Positions 37,814 to 49,160 are shown, counted from the stretch's first letter. The stretch: DNA of 64,000 nucleotides from Dillenia suffruticosa (GCA_033439265.1 JAVTVX010000005.1:5900001-5964000); one strand, 5' to 3'. Notes: generated by a model from the sequence alone, not told the origin. Made by a program: numbers and translations.

Positions 37814-38505
37814 TGTTGGGAATGTTTAAGGACTTCGAAGAATGAAAAGTATGAAAGGACTTGTACGTGAAATAGTTACTGTCCTTAAGGAAATTATACC
37901 CCCACTATATTACTGGCTGGGTTATCAGCAAATTCCTTCAAGATATACAAGTCGAATAGAAGTTCGAGCCAATAAAATCTCAAATTTTTCTCAAAAACGA
38001 AATAGAGATTTTTTCAGAAGACGAAAACTACCAATGATAAAAAAAACATAAGAAAATTTTTCCAATGGTATGAGTGAGTATTTATAGAAATGAAAGTATG
38101 CCATTATTGGATATCCTTTCATTTAAATGGCACAACGAGTATATCATTTTGATTACAAAATAACGATTTGTCTAAAAGGCATTACTTGGTTATTAGAAAG
38201 TGATATTTTAATCAAAAATATTAATTTATTTAATTTTCAAAATTATGTTTTTTGAATAAAATTAAGTAACGAATTTATTTAATTTTCTAATGTTTAAGTG
38301 CCAAGTATCCTGATGTTTAAATAAATAATTAATTAATTATCTAATTTTTTAAGAGTCATTTTATGAAAATTTTATTTTTCTTTCCAACAAACATTTTTAA
38401 CTAAATTCAAATATTTTCAAATTTGATAGATTATAAATCCATCAAATTTTCTTTACTTTCTTAACGTGGAACAAATATCCACGACTATTATAAATTAATA
38501 TAACA
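37814..38505 (-). repeat. 5' LTR of copia element 2
   Basis: TGTTGGGAATG...ATAACA; followed outside by TATAC. Confidence 0.93.
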
Positions 38506-39377
38506 TATACGTACACCCTTTCTTTATCCCCACTAAGCCGAGTATTTTGTATACGTTGGTGAGGCTTTTATATTTTATTCTCTCGAACACATTCCCAATC
38601 CTTCGCTGCAATAGAAAAAGGGGGAAATTGCAACAAGATTCCTAGTTTCTTGGTCAAACATGGTTTATGCTGAAAATTATCCTCTCCGTATCTTTCAGGT
38701 TTGAAAGAAGATGGCTGAATATCCACGTGCTCATAGGTAAGTGTTTTGTCTCATGAAATACTTCATTTCCTTTACTCATTAACGAATTCTGATTGATCTA
38801 TTGCATCCAAAATGCTGTAAACTGATTAAGACAGACAGTGATGAGCTAGTGAAATGTGACATTCTAGAGGGCAAATTTGAAAAACAATTGAGCAAGTGAA
38901 GAAACAGAAGGAACCGCAGGAAGCAAATGTCGCTGAAGATGACTATAAAGAAGTGACTCCCATTATCTCTTCTTTCCTCTCCCCGTTTCATTTTCCTTTT
39001 CCTTTTTTCATAGGGTTCTCTTCTTCAATTATAAAAGCCTTTCTAAATGAGCCCAACCTAAATATGGGTATTCCTACATCTACTTCCTATCCACTCAGAA
39101 GACCTGCTCCAATAAAATCAGTTTGCAGAGAAATCTTAGTGCTGCTGCAGTGCCAGGTGCTGGAACTGAAATCCAGTGAACAAAGAAAGACACAAAGCAG
39201 GAATAGTTCATGAATAGGAATATCGGGAAGAAGGGACAATGTTGCATCCTGTTAAATGAAACAAAAATTCTATATTATATAATTGGTCCCAGAGAGCTAA
39301 TATGCCATCCCCGTTAGATTGCCGTTGATGGATGGGATGATGATTACGAGATATAGGATAAAACATTTCCCATCATA

Positions 39378-39762
39378 ATGGTCCCAGAATCAGTTTAAGC
39401 TTAATCGCACCATCTATTTATTTTTGTGATATACTTGCAAATGTTTTCTGAAATATGAATGATTCCCGATCTCTTTCCTCAGTTGTAAAGAATCAATTCT
39501 CAGGTGCTTCATGTCTAATCTCCAACTTGAAAGTCATTCTTCCCCTATATTGCTTAATTGCACCATTACAAGATGTTAGATAAAATGTAACTGGAGTTAG
39601 TGGTCTCAGCTCAAGCTCAATTGCACCATCTATTAATTTTTATGGCATATTTGTAAACGTTTTCCAAAGTATGGCAATTCCTGATCTTTTTCTTCAATTG
39701 TAAAGAGTCGATTCTCACGCGCTTCATGTCTAATCTCTTAACTTGAAAGTCATCATTCCCCT
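39378..39762 (+). repeat. Two-copy direct duplication within a NUMOD3 pseudogene intron
   Basis: The segment 39378-39544 (words CACCATCTATT, GTAAAGAATC, CTTCATGTCTAATCTC, CTTGAAAGTCAT) recurs at 39599-39762 with the same order and spacing and perhaps 80-85% identity by eye. The period is about 220 bp. It lies between pseudogene blocks d and e. Confidence 0.75.
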
Positions 39763-41241
39763 GGAGTGGTGGTCAAGATTCTTCAAGCAACATTTTGAAA
39801 CATGGCTTTTGATATGCTCAGACTCTGTCATTATAGCTCCCGTTAACATATATGACTGAAAATAAGAATTGCACAGCTGGCTGAAGTCATTTTATGTAGA
39901 ACTGATTGGCTCCTCCTCATGATTGCTTTGAAGCCAGCTCGAATTGATCTTCCTGTAGTTGAGAATTAATTTTAACTTAATGAAGTTTAGCATAAATGTT
40001 GAATCTTTAGTTGTCTCCTTACAATTTACAAGATAGAAGTTGAGTGGTAGACATATCTTGCAGTGAGCAGACCAAGTCAAGAATTTGTTCTTCACTAAGG
40101 CAGGTTTGGGCAGTGCATTTGAAATGGAAATGGCTGAGGGAGAAATTATTTCTGTCATGGGCAGAAAGCATAGTTAGGACAGCCAAAAAAGGTTTCGATG
40201 ATCAAGAAGAATTGGGTTGGGATACTTAAGATTAAAGAAAAGATTGCTCTTCAACATATCCAACGTGCAGCAGAAAAGGTGAAAGCAAAGGAAATTACAA
40301 GGATGAGAAAACCAAAGGCTGCACAGGCAAAAGCAGAAAAGATGGCTAGGCTTGCTCAAAAGAGAATAGACATGGAACACGTGACTGAAGTGAGAGGAGA
40401 AATGAAGAGAAAACCTCAAGGGAAATCAAAGCAAGAGAAAAAAAAAGTCAGCAGTTGCTCGCGCATTAAAATTTAGAGAAAGATTGACAAAGGTATTACA
40501 TTTATCATTCTTCATGTTCTCTCCATCATTTCTCTTTTCTAAATTATATTGCTCTTTCTGTTTTAGATCTACAAAAAGAAATTGGTGAGTAGTCGAGTTA
40601 GAAGCGAAGGGGAATTGGTGTCATCCCATAGGCCATCTTGGGAAGAACCGGACATGGAGATCATAAAGAGAGATCATTTGAGAAGAGAATCTTCACTCGA
40701 AGATGAGCTCCGTGCTGCCAAGGGCAGAAGAGCAGAATTAGTGGACAGTACCATATCCACAGGTTACTTTTCCGGTGCCAGATGAGGAGAATAAGCTTGA
40801 CTCCACAATTCACCAGCTACAGGATAATTTAAGACTGCAAAAGCAAGGTGGCCCTATGCATGTTCTTATTGTCATTTTTTAATTTTTTCGATTGCTTATA
40901 AATTTGTTTTAAAGTAATCTCTTGTTGTCCACATATCCGGAACTGCAGGTGCTGAAACTCAGTATTCTTCTATCTCTTCTCAAACTTACAAAGAAATGAT
41001 ACTTGTGCTGGAAGAGTTTAGTGGTGGAAGAGTATTTATAGTGCATCTTCTCGTTTTGATTTATTTTTTCATGTCAACATTGGCAGAAGTAAGCCCTACT
41101 AAGCCAAATAGAAGTTTTTCAGTGGTGCAAAACAAAGTCTCTGAAGAATGCCCTGCAAGCAGTTCCTTGCTCCCTTCACATGCCACTGAAATCATCAAAG
41201 CTTCATTGAACAGATGTGGGATTTGCAAAGAATGCTGGTAA

Positions 41242-41934
41242 ATGCCATTAATATCCTATTTTATGTACTAGGATCTGGAGAGTGAAACTGAAAGCATAAT
41301 ATAATCGCTTCTATTGTAATGATTTCATATTGTGAGCAAAAGGTTCGGGAAAAAACTGGAGTCTGAACATTGTATAAAGCCTAGACCCGGCTGAGTTGCA
41401 TTTTGCATGATTATTAAATAACTCAGTATATCAATTGTGATCCAGCAGTCATTTTATGAATTGCTCCCTGTACAAAATTATGAATACAATAATGCAAGTC
41501 ATTTGCTCGGTGCACCTCATTAAGTTCTTTCAAGCACGAGGGGCACATTGACATTCAGCATCTTACATAAAACCCTTGCCAATGTTCAACGCCTTACACT
41601 TACAGGTACATAAGAGCCTAGTAAATTTTTATGTTGCTTTCTCTAAAATTACATAACAAAGTAGAATAAAACCATTCAGATTGAACTTCAGAACAAAGAA
41701 CTAGCAAATTTGACACTAAGACCTACCACAAAACTATTCTTGTCCGATATCTTTTAGAACCACAAGGTAGTATCTTTAATGCATTACAAAGGACCGGAAA
41801 GATCTAAACTCTGTAATAGGATTTACAAGTGAGAATTAGAAAGGTTTCACACAATATCATGACGAGCACAGCAATGTCTGCAGGCCTCCAGTGCTTTTGG
41901 ATAACTCTTCCACATTTGATTTAACTCCATAAAA
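41242..41934. other. Spacer and 3' UTR region of the MORF8-like gene
   Basis: Convergent position: the NUMOD3 pseudogene ends on the left and the MORF8-like gene ends on the right. The part next to 41935 should hold the MORF8 3' UTR. No coding content seen. Confidence 0.5.
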
Positions 41935-44900
41935 TCATTGATAGTTTGGAGGTGGGGGCATGTCTTGTGACTGGTATTGGTTGCCACCTTGCATATTTCT
42001 AGCATTTGGAGGATAGGCATTCTGATAATTGGGTGTTGGATTCCCTTGGTAAGGCATGCCACCTCCACTAGGTCCTGGCCTGCCTTGGAAATCTCTATTA
42101 AGCATGTTGTTGGACCAACCTTGATTAGGCATCCCTGCCCCAGTGTTGTTTAGTGGCATTCCACCACCCATATTAGGGCCCCCTGCCATTGGATTTGGGG
42201 GCATACCTCCCACATTAGGTCCTCCTCCCATTGTGTTTGGAGGCATTCCACCCATGTTGGGTCCTCCACCAATATTACTAGGCGGTGCCCCAGGTCCTCC
42301 TCCCATTGTGTGTGGAGGCATTCCCCCAGTGTTAGGTCCTCCACCCATATTACCAGGTGGTGCTCCAGGTCCCCCCATATTATTTGGTGGAGGACCTCCC
42401 ATGTTGCCTTGGGGTGGTCCTTGGAAATCTCTGTTCTGCATTTCTCTTCTTCTGTCAAAATTCCTTGACTGATCAAAGTTGCGTCGCCTGTCATTGCGCC
42501 TATTTCTCTCATTAGCTCGTGCATTATTTCTCACCCACTCCTCATGGTACTTCGGATCATAGGGAACAGCTTGACCATTGATAAAAGGTTCCCCTATAGA
42601 ATTTTAAAATAAGCAAGAATTGTAAGTGCACATTGAAATGGCAATAACTCACCCAGAAAAAAATCAAAAGGCAATGTAACCAAAAGAGAGATCCAACAGT
42701 TGGACAACATACCAAAATCATTTGCATGCTCACAAACACATTGCAAACTTCATTATGCCAAACAAACTACTTGGGGGAATTAACATTGCCTATAAAAGCT
42801 TCCCCACATGAACTTGGACATGAATATTCAAAATCTATTGGTGGCCACTAAATGTTCAAATAAACCTGCACATGCCGGCATAAACTTGGGCATGCACGAA
42901 AATCACCTCACCTGTGGCCAAGAATAAAACTGATTCGAAGCCCAATCGACCATGTACATCTTACAGAAAATTACCATTGCAAGAAACTCAGGACAACAAG
43001 TTCATACCTCCATAATCTTTATTCTTAACATCCAAATAAGAATCAGGGAGAACCCAACGAACTCCTGGAAGCTCTGTTTCCATTAGACCCAAACATTAGA
43101 AATTGCCGGTCAAAGAAAGTTTCAAAAAGGACAAAAGTACAACTTGCAACTTAGTGTACCTTTAATCTTTAATGATAATTCTTCGGATACCAGAGCACCA
43201 AATGCAAAGTAATGCCTAGTTGAAACTGAGTATATCTTCATCCTCGCTTCCTCCTCACTTTAGAGAAATTTACAGAATATAATTCTCACAAAAAATGAAG
43301 TAATTTTAGATCATAAACTGATCATGTTTAATACCAGTACAGCAATATAATGCACTGGAGCAGCTTGCTGAAACAAATACAGCAATAGTAGTGGGTTACA
43401 GCACATTACATACATGCAGCAAACAAGTGCGAACCACCTGTTTGTCATAGATATGTTTAATTTTTACCTTACCTCTCCTAGTCATGTGTTGGGCCCTTGA
43501 CAACTCAAAGAGGGTCTAAACACATGATTTTTGTTGTGTAGGAAAAAGAAGAATTTTATTACACAAAAGGCTCCAGGGTGATACAAACAAGCAAAACTAA
43601 AGCATTTAGATATCAGCAACCCATTTATACGAACATAAATTAGCAGGAAGACCAAAAAAACGTGCTTTTAACAAACTGTCAATTAATCTAGCTAAGGGTC
43701 TTATCCAATGAAAAATCCTCCTTTTAACACTCTCTCTAAACAAACCACAAAATGGTAGAGAAACCACCAAAAAAACTCTTTTTCTCACCCCTCCAAACAT
43801 GTGGACTTTTACGCATAGTTAAAGGGGCTATCAAGTTCTGAAACTATTACTCCTGAAGCTTATGTATATTATTTTCTAACTTCAAAATGTCTTTTTCAAG
43901 ACCATGGTACAGTAAAAAGTAAAAAAAAAAAAAAAAAAAAAACCAGATAATCAAGTTAATATTGGCAACTAACTCAACATGCTGGAAGTTCAAAGAAAGT
44001 CCCTGTAGCAACACCATTTAGGAAGGTTGCCCCATTTATCTTCATGAAAATACAAAAAGAATTCGGTCTTGACCAAAAATGAGGCATCATCTAAAGCCAA
44101 TGCATGGATTATTGTTGTGACACAAAATAAGCATGGCAATCCTCTTGATCCTAGAACTCATTGCAAAGGGCAAGAATGTGCATAACAACCTACATCAACA
44201 TATCATCTCAATATTGAAGTTGTCAAGCCTCAAATGTCACTACTGGAGCTAGCAGCACTTCAGAGGCATAAGAGATAAACTCAATTGTGTTTCAAAAGAA
44301 GATGTTTATAGTAGGAAAAAAGTCCAATAGAATAATAACTCCAAGTCCTAGCTTAATTGTAAAAGCTATTTCATGTGAAAGTCATCACAGTCCTTAGTCA
44401 ACAAAAACACATTCAAAAACAAACCAAACAATGCCTATGACATCAAAAAGAATAGAATAATGCAATAAGGAGCAAACAAGTCAATGTTCCAAATCAACAA
44501 AATACAAGCATACCCACAAAACCAAACAAAAACAATGATCCAATCAAGTAAATTTCCCCATTAATTACAATAGCTAAACATAATGAAAAGCATAAGCACG
44601 TGATTATACAAATAGTAACACACAAGACGGAGGAAATGAAATGAGAGCGAAATATGTGTATACCTTCCAATAACCTTGGCTAGGGTTTTGATATAACTAT
44701 CAATGATTTCATCTCGAGTAGGTTCACCTTCAGGTTTTTCCATGACGACAAGCCAGTGTTCGAAGTCACATCCGTCGAGCAGAATCGTCTCCTTCGGTGG
44801 ACGGTTCGACCAGTTAGGGTTTGGGTCATTGAGCGACGACGATGTCTGCCGAGTCGCGAAGCTTCGAACAGTAAAGGAGAGAGAAGGACTGGTTTGACGA

Positions 44901-45061
44901 AGGTGTGAAGTGATGGAGATGAGAGGTCGGAGATGGAGGATAGACAGAGAAGATGAAGGTGAGGAGAGAGAGAGAGTGGAAATTGAGAAATGAGAAAGGA
45001 GGAGGGACGAGAGTGAGGGTTTAGACAGGAGAGAGACACGAGAAAGAAACCTAGTCGCCAT
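41935..45061 (-). CDS. MORF8: MORF8/RIP1-like multiple organellar RNA editing factor
   Basis: Four exons join in phase to 406 residues: 44664-45061, 43160-43257, 43008-43073 and 41935-42593, all with GT-AG introns (donors GGAAG|GTATAC, TTAAAG|GTACAC, GGAG|GTATG; acceptors AAAG, ACAG, ATAG). The first ~70 residues are Ser/Leu/Arg-rich without acidic residues, a dual mitochondrion/plastid targeting type. The MORF box spans about residues 91-206, with [58 protein letters not shown] and [14 protein letters not shown]. The tail after about residue 207 is Arg/Asn-rich then Gly/Pro/Met-rich with repeated [12 protein letters not shown]-type units, as in RIP1. MORF8 binds PPR editing proteins and is needed for most C-to-U editing in mitochondria and many plastid sites. 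Arabidopsis RIP1 is close to 395 residues. No break seen. Confidence 0.95.
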
Positions 45062-46515
45062 TTTCGTAAAACCCTAGCGCAGAGAGTAGAGAAGAAGAAG
45101 CACGAACGAGAGTCGGCCGAGGGTTTTGGGATTCTATTATTGAGGTTCAAGAATGTCCCCCAAAAATGTCAAAATGCCAATTGTGTCCAGAGAGATTTGC
45201 GTAAAATATCTCGTCTACGTATCTCCTTTTGGGCCTGGCCTTGTTCAGAAATTGTTTTAGGCCCGTCCATGGAACCCAATCACGACCCGTGGGCCTCATC
45301 GGGTCAAATCTCATGCATAAAAAAACTTGGTAATGGCAATGAAAAGATTTGAACTCACACAAAATTTACTAAATATACTTTCTTAATTATGTGTAATTGG
45401 GGCTTGACCTGAATATACAGGAGGAATGTCAGAACCAAGTCTATGATACTTTACTTAAATTATCAGTATGTCCCTACAAAGAATGCTAAGTTCTCCCCCC
45501 CCCCCCCCCCAAAAAAAAAAACAATTTTCATAAATAGATATTTAAAACCAACCCACAATTCTAAGAATCCTTGAAAGCAGTATAAAGAGCAAAGATTCTC
45601 AGTTTCCATTTTATAGCCACATTTTTTATAACCATCATTTTTCATTTTAACACTGTTGTCCCTTGTCATTCCCTCTTTTCTTAATAAATTATTTAGTTGG
45701 TCGGATATATTAGTTCTTATTCATGCTAAGTACTTTAATTCTCATTCACATTAATACAAATAAATCATTTATAATATATATAAAATCTAAACCATTAAAT
45801 AAAAGTAGTGCTGTATGAAGGTCATAGGGAATGCCATATAAGAAAAAAGTATATTTTTTATTTTTAAAAAGATTAAAAATTTAATTATTTATTTTTTTGA
45901 GATATAATTAATAAAATTATTTGATATTACAATAATAAAGTTATTTAATGGTAGACTAGCATTTGTTATAATTTTAATATCATTAGGTATATACAATATA
46001 TTAAGATAATATAAAAATATTTTTATTTTTATATTTAATATTTTTCTCTTTTCCTCACTAATATACCTTCTCTTTTATTCAACAATGTGCCTTTTAAGTT
46101 TTATCTTTATATAGAATTACGCTAGTCAAAATCTCTTTCTTCTACTCTTATGGTAGGAACAAAAAAAATAGTGCCCTACAGAGGTTATAGGAGGTTCCAT
46201 TCCTATGACAGAAACAAGAAATTGTTGATCGATAAAAATCAATTTTATATTACAACTAGTTAAGTCACTATTCTATTTAATTCTATATCACTATTTTATT
46301 TAACTTAGATTATTTTATTTAACTTAGATTCTATGTCAGGGAGTTCCATCTACAGCATAAGCACAGGCATATGACATAGTTATAAATTATTTTATAATTA
46401 TTAAATAAAAATAAAAAATTGGACATAAATAAAAATCACCGTAATCTGATCTCCCTCTAGCATCACATGTCCAAAATTTCTTTTCTTCGCACACACACAC
46501 ACACTCTCTTTCTCT
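45062..46515. other. Promoter/5' region of MORF8-like gene and AT-rich spacer
   Basis: The first ~70 bp is the likely 5' UTR of the MORF8-like gene (minus strand). A C16-A11 compound homopolymer lies at about 45487-45522. From 45700 to 46500 the DNA is AT-rich with a short (AC)n at about 46491-46504. No gene seen. Confidence 0.5.
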
Positions 46516-47245
46516 TAGGGGTGACCACGGTTCGGTTTGAACCATGAATCATATCGGAATTAACAATTGAATTAAAATCATCTTTTCGATTCTAATTCAA
46601 AAACTGAAACTAAAACTGAAACAAGGGATTTATGGTTTGATTCCGATTCCCAATTTCTAAAAACCGGAAACAAAATCTGACCGGAACTAAGAACGAGAAT
46701 CGGATCGGAACCAGGAACGTGAATTGGACCGAAACTATTTTTTATGTAGGTATCTTAATTTATATAAATTAAATTCAAACTTTTTATTTTTCTTTTTTAA
46801 TTATAAAAATAAAGAATTAAATATATAACATATTATAATTATAAGATAATATATATATATTTTTCATTTGGAGTTAACAAAAAATATTTTGATGGAAATA
46901 TTTTTATGTTAAATGTTTAATTTAAAGAGTTGTATTGAACAAATAAATCGAACTAAGTTAAAATTTGGTCCATAAAATTTGTGTGTAAACAAAATTTAAA
47001 CATAACTCAACCTAAGATAATACAAGTTGACTTAGATAATAAATAATTTTGATTATAAACGGTTCAACTTGTAACCGAACCGAAACCAAATTGTTGAGGA
47101 ATTAGAATTGGAATTAGAATCGGAATTGGGACCGTAAATAAGTGATTCAGTTTTGATTTCGGTGGATGACGACCCGGAGCCGACGACTTCGGAACCGACG
47201 GTTTCGAAACTAAAACCAGCAGTTTCAGAACTGTGGTCTCCCCTA
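46516..47245. mobile_element. Non-autonomous hAT-type DNA transposon
   Basis: About 730 bp with terminal inverted repeats: the left end TAGGGGTGACCACGGTTC and the reverse complement of the right end TAGGGGAGACCACAGTTC match at about 16 of 18 positions. It is flanked by an 8-bp target-site duplication, CTTTCTCT (46508-46515) and CTCTCTCT (47246-47253), with one mismatch. Subterminal regions are rich in GGAATTAGAATCGGAA-like and CCGGAACCGACGG-like words in both orientations, as usual for hAT binding sites, while the centre is AT-rich. No transposase is encoded, so movement would depend on an enzyme supplied elsewhere. Confidence 0.8.
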
Positions 47246-47816
47246 CTCTCTCTCCTTCCTGCGTACCGCATGTCCTTGCTGTCACATGTTAGCATGATAC
47301 GATAGTCATCCCAGCCAATTTCATTCCAGCGGTGGTTTGTAAAATATGTATGTGAAAGCTTTTTCATATATAATTGAAAATAGAAAAAGAGAATTTGAAT
47401 GTTAGTGTTAGATGGAAGCACCCAAAAAAAAAAAAAATGTGTTAGAGAGAAGCACTAGTTCTCCATGTTAATTGTTTGCAAGGTGAAATCCGCCTCAAAT
47501 AACGTCAAACAAATACCGACATTTTTTTGTCACCTAAAGTGCGCGCTCTCTCTCTCTCACTTTTCGTGGGTACGGCACTATGGCACTTAGATTTTGGAAA
47601 GTTAGATTGATTAATATATTTGTAGAAAGAATTTCTTGTTTACCAATAAGCTGTTGTAATGTCGTGGAGACCAAGTTGTGAAATCTAGATACCATATACA
47701 AAGTGTTTGATGAATTTTCTGAGTTAAATAGATTGCTCAGACTGACATCGATTGTTCCCTTTAGCTTTCCAACTGTCTTAAGCCAAAAATCGGAGAGAAA
47801 AACAAGAAACAAGTGG

Positions 47817-47856
<40 letters not shown>

Positions 47857-48020
47857 ACCTTTAATTTACATTTTCATTCTCACTTCTTTTCCTCATTCAT
47901 TATTAGATAATTCATGTTCATTTTCGGTGGGGTTCATGTATTCTTTAATTTACTTGACTTTTTTTGTCAAATTGAATTGAATTGAATTCTAAAACGAAGT
48001 GATTGACTAGAGTTGCTATC
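47246..48020. other. Spacer with (GA)n microsatellite
   Basis: AT-rich DNA with a (GA)n tract at about 47819-47854 and a CTCTCTCTCTC run at about 47547-47557. No gene recognised. Confidence 0.5.
47819..47854. repeat. (GA)n microsatellite
   Basis: About 18 GA dinucleotides upstream of the decayed coding-like region at 48.0-49.2 kb. Confidence 0.9.
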
Positions 48021-48023
48021 ATA

Positions 48024-49160
48024 ATGAATCTCAACGCAGACTCATCACGCGATAAGTTTCGTGATCTGGCATTGCATTTGTGCAAATATGCAATCCAAAA
48101 GCCGAGAAAGAACAGAAGGCTTGAGGACCATGAACTACTTGCGCACACAATGTGGCACATCCGGTCTAGTTCACTTCTCGTGCGCCCTTATGCTTAAGAA
48201 TGAGGGTGATGTAAAGGGTGCTGTTGAGTGTGGTCGACTTCGCCTTTGCTCTCTTGCCTGACTCGCTTGATGCAGCATATTTCTTGGGGAAATTACCGTG
48301 TATGACACGTCGAAGGACAGTGCAAGATTTGAGGAGGTTGTAAAGGTCTGCTAGCATGCATTGTCTATTCGATTATTGGATGATTCTTTGAAGGAGCTTT
48401 TTGAGGAGAGACTTAAGGGAGAACTGTAGAATTTGAAAAAATTCGGCTACATGGATAAGGCTTCAATCTTTAATCATGAAATCAAAATTTTCTGTGAGTG
48501 CGATCAAGGTAGGAAAGTTCGAATATATGTACCGATTGAACAGTGATGAAAAGGGTGAGCCCCCGCTTTTGCTTCAAGATGAATCAGTTGAGAAACAAAC
48601 TGATCCATTTTCAAAGAATCAAAGAGAGGGTTGTAGTTGGAAGTATGCTGTCAGTATGTCGGTTTTGTGTTCATTCGAAAGGATTCATAAAGTTATGCCT
48701 TTTTGTAACTGTATGACTGTTTATGGCAAGAAGGGATTGTTAACAGTAAATATCGAGGACGTTCTTTCCCATTATGTCTCGTTCAGTGGTTGAGCTGCTA
48801 GAAGATTGTTAATAGCAATATCTTGTGCTATTCACGCAGTTGAGAGAGTTTGCGTAGAGGAAGAGAGGAAGAGATGAAGAGAAAACTTGTTTCACGCTTT
48901 GTCCCACAAAGCTTCGTCTCTCTTAAAGAACGGAAGCAGAGGTTATTGCGGGGAAAATTTTTTGCAGGAGTGACATGGAGTCGCAGTATTTCACCGAGTT
49001 TCTTGGAAAAGGACAAACTTCCATAGTGAAGTCTGAGGTCACTTTGAATGGTCCGATGTCTCTTGGTGAAGATGATCTGAGCAGAGGGCGGGGGTTCTCT
49101 GAAGCGGACACTTCCAAAAAACACGCCATTCAGAAGAATTAAGTGCAACAAGCTGTTGAG
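48024..49160 (+). pseudogene. Decayed coding-like region, family not recognised
   Basis: I do not recognise this gene. Coding-like pieces follow each other on the plus strand in different frames: MNLNADSSRDKFRDLALHLC and RKNRRLEDHELLAHTMWHIR (48024-48195); HFSCALMLKNEGDVKGAVEC (about 48150-48260); YDTSKDSARFEEVV, SIRLLDDSLKELFEERLKGE and KKFGYMDKASIFNHEIKIF (about 48300-48545, with two in-frame stops); QDESVEKQTDPFSKNQREG (48540-48790); and MESQYFTEFLGKGQTSIVKS up to KKHAIQKN (about 48974-49140). The amino-acid make-up is mixed and globular, unlike the random AT-rich frames around it. No introns are obvious, which would fit a processed pseudogene or captured sequence. At least three frame changes or stops are needed, so it is not functional as it stands. 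Confidence 0.4.

Larger units (their letters stand above)
32568..38505 (-). mobile_element. Ty1-copia element 2, broken, with paired LTRs and target-site duplication
   Basis: The LTRs lie at 32568-33266 (699 bp) and 37814-38505 (692 bp), both TGTTGGG...TAACA, and differ at roughly 8% of positions by eye in the first 100 bp. The perfect 5-bp target-site duplication TATAC is at 32563-32567 and 38506-38510. On the minus strand a classic polypurine tract AAGTGGGGGAT (33267-33277) precedes the 3' LTR. I saw no standard initiator-Met primer site after the 5' LTR; gag begins about 20 bp inside it. Parts in copia order are gag (36980-37791), protease (about 36600-36870), integrase (about 35530-36390), reverse transcriptase (34236-35480) and RNase H (33798-34150). 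All domains can be recognised, but the coding region is broken in several places. It inserted into a SINE in an intron of the NUMOD3 gene. The LTRs are not related to those of element 1. Confidence 0.93.
32452..38570 (+). repeat. tRNA-derived (Au-like) SINE, split by copia element 2
   Basis: The left part (32452-32567) carries an A-box-like GGTGAGCCTTAGTGCAATG, a B-box-like GAGTTCGAAACG and the typical plant SINE continuation TGGAAACAGTTTCTTTGCA. The right part resumes after copia element 2 at about 38511 with GTACACCCTTTCTTTATCCC and CACTAAGCCGAG, like the 3' half of Au-type SINEs. The copia target-site duplication TATAC lies exactly at the break. The SINE body would be roughly 175 bp without the insertion. 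It lies in an intron of the NUMOD3 pseudogene. Family assignment is from memory of the consensus. Confidence 0.65.
30749..41241 (+). pseudogene. NUMOD3-domain protein gene (At1g53800-like), decayed and interrupted in an intron
   Basis: Exon-like blocks on the plus strand. A possible 5' block (30749-31150) is weak. Block b (about 31620-32002) encodes YPAAPLKNMHLHFRSLGYLK and RANKGKVPRSKGRKHGA. Block c (about 32076-32129) encodes TRERIKQRTIEALRNPK; blocks b and c together match the NUMOD3 DNA-binding module. Block d (38699-38736) has KKMAEYPRAH. Block e (40064-40492), in phase with d, has SEQTKSRICSSLRQVW and a Lys/Ala coiled coil. Blocks f (40567-40847) and g (40949-41241) complete it. Damage: frameshift near 31840; expected AG acceptor near 32075 changed; TGA at 38702-38704; frameshifts near 40229, in the A-run at 40438-40447, and near 40762. 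Most splice sites remain recognisable, so this is a decayed intron-containing copy, not a retrocopy. A SINE and copia element 2 sit in the intron between c and d. Relatives are nuclear- or organelle-targeted plant proteins of poorly known function. Confidence 0.65.

Noticed and set aside
42143-42472. Plus-strand Gly/Pro/Ile-rich frame
   Set aside because: Antisense shadow of the repeat-rich tail of the MORF8-like gene.
43606-43800. Minus-strand 64-codon frame in intron 1 of the MORF8-like gene
   Set aside because: Could be a transposon scrap ([19 protein letters not shown]), but I cannot place it in a family, and the clean in-phase joining of the MORF exons excludes it from the protein.
46600-46730. 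GATTCCGATTCC-like words compared with the hexamer array at 23202-23229
   Set aside because: The likeness is limited to short simple-sequence words; the 23.2-kb array has no transposon ends.
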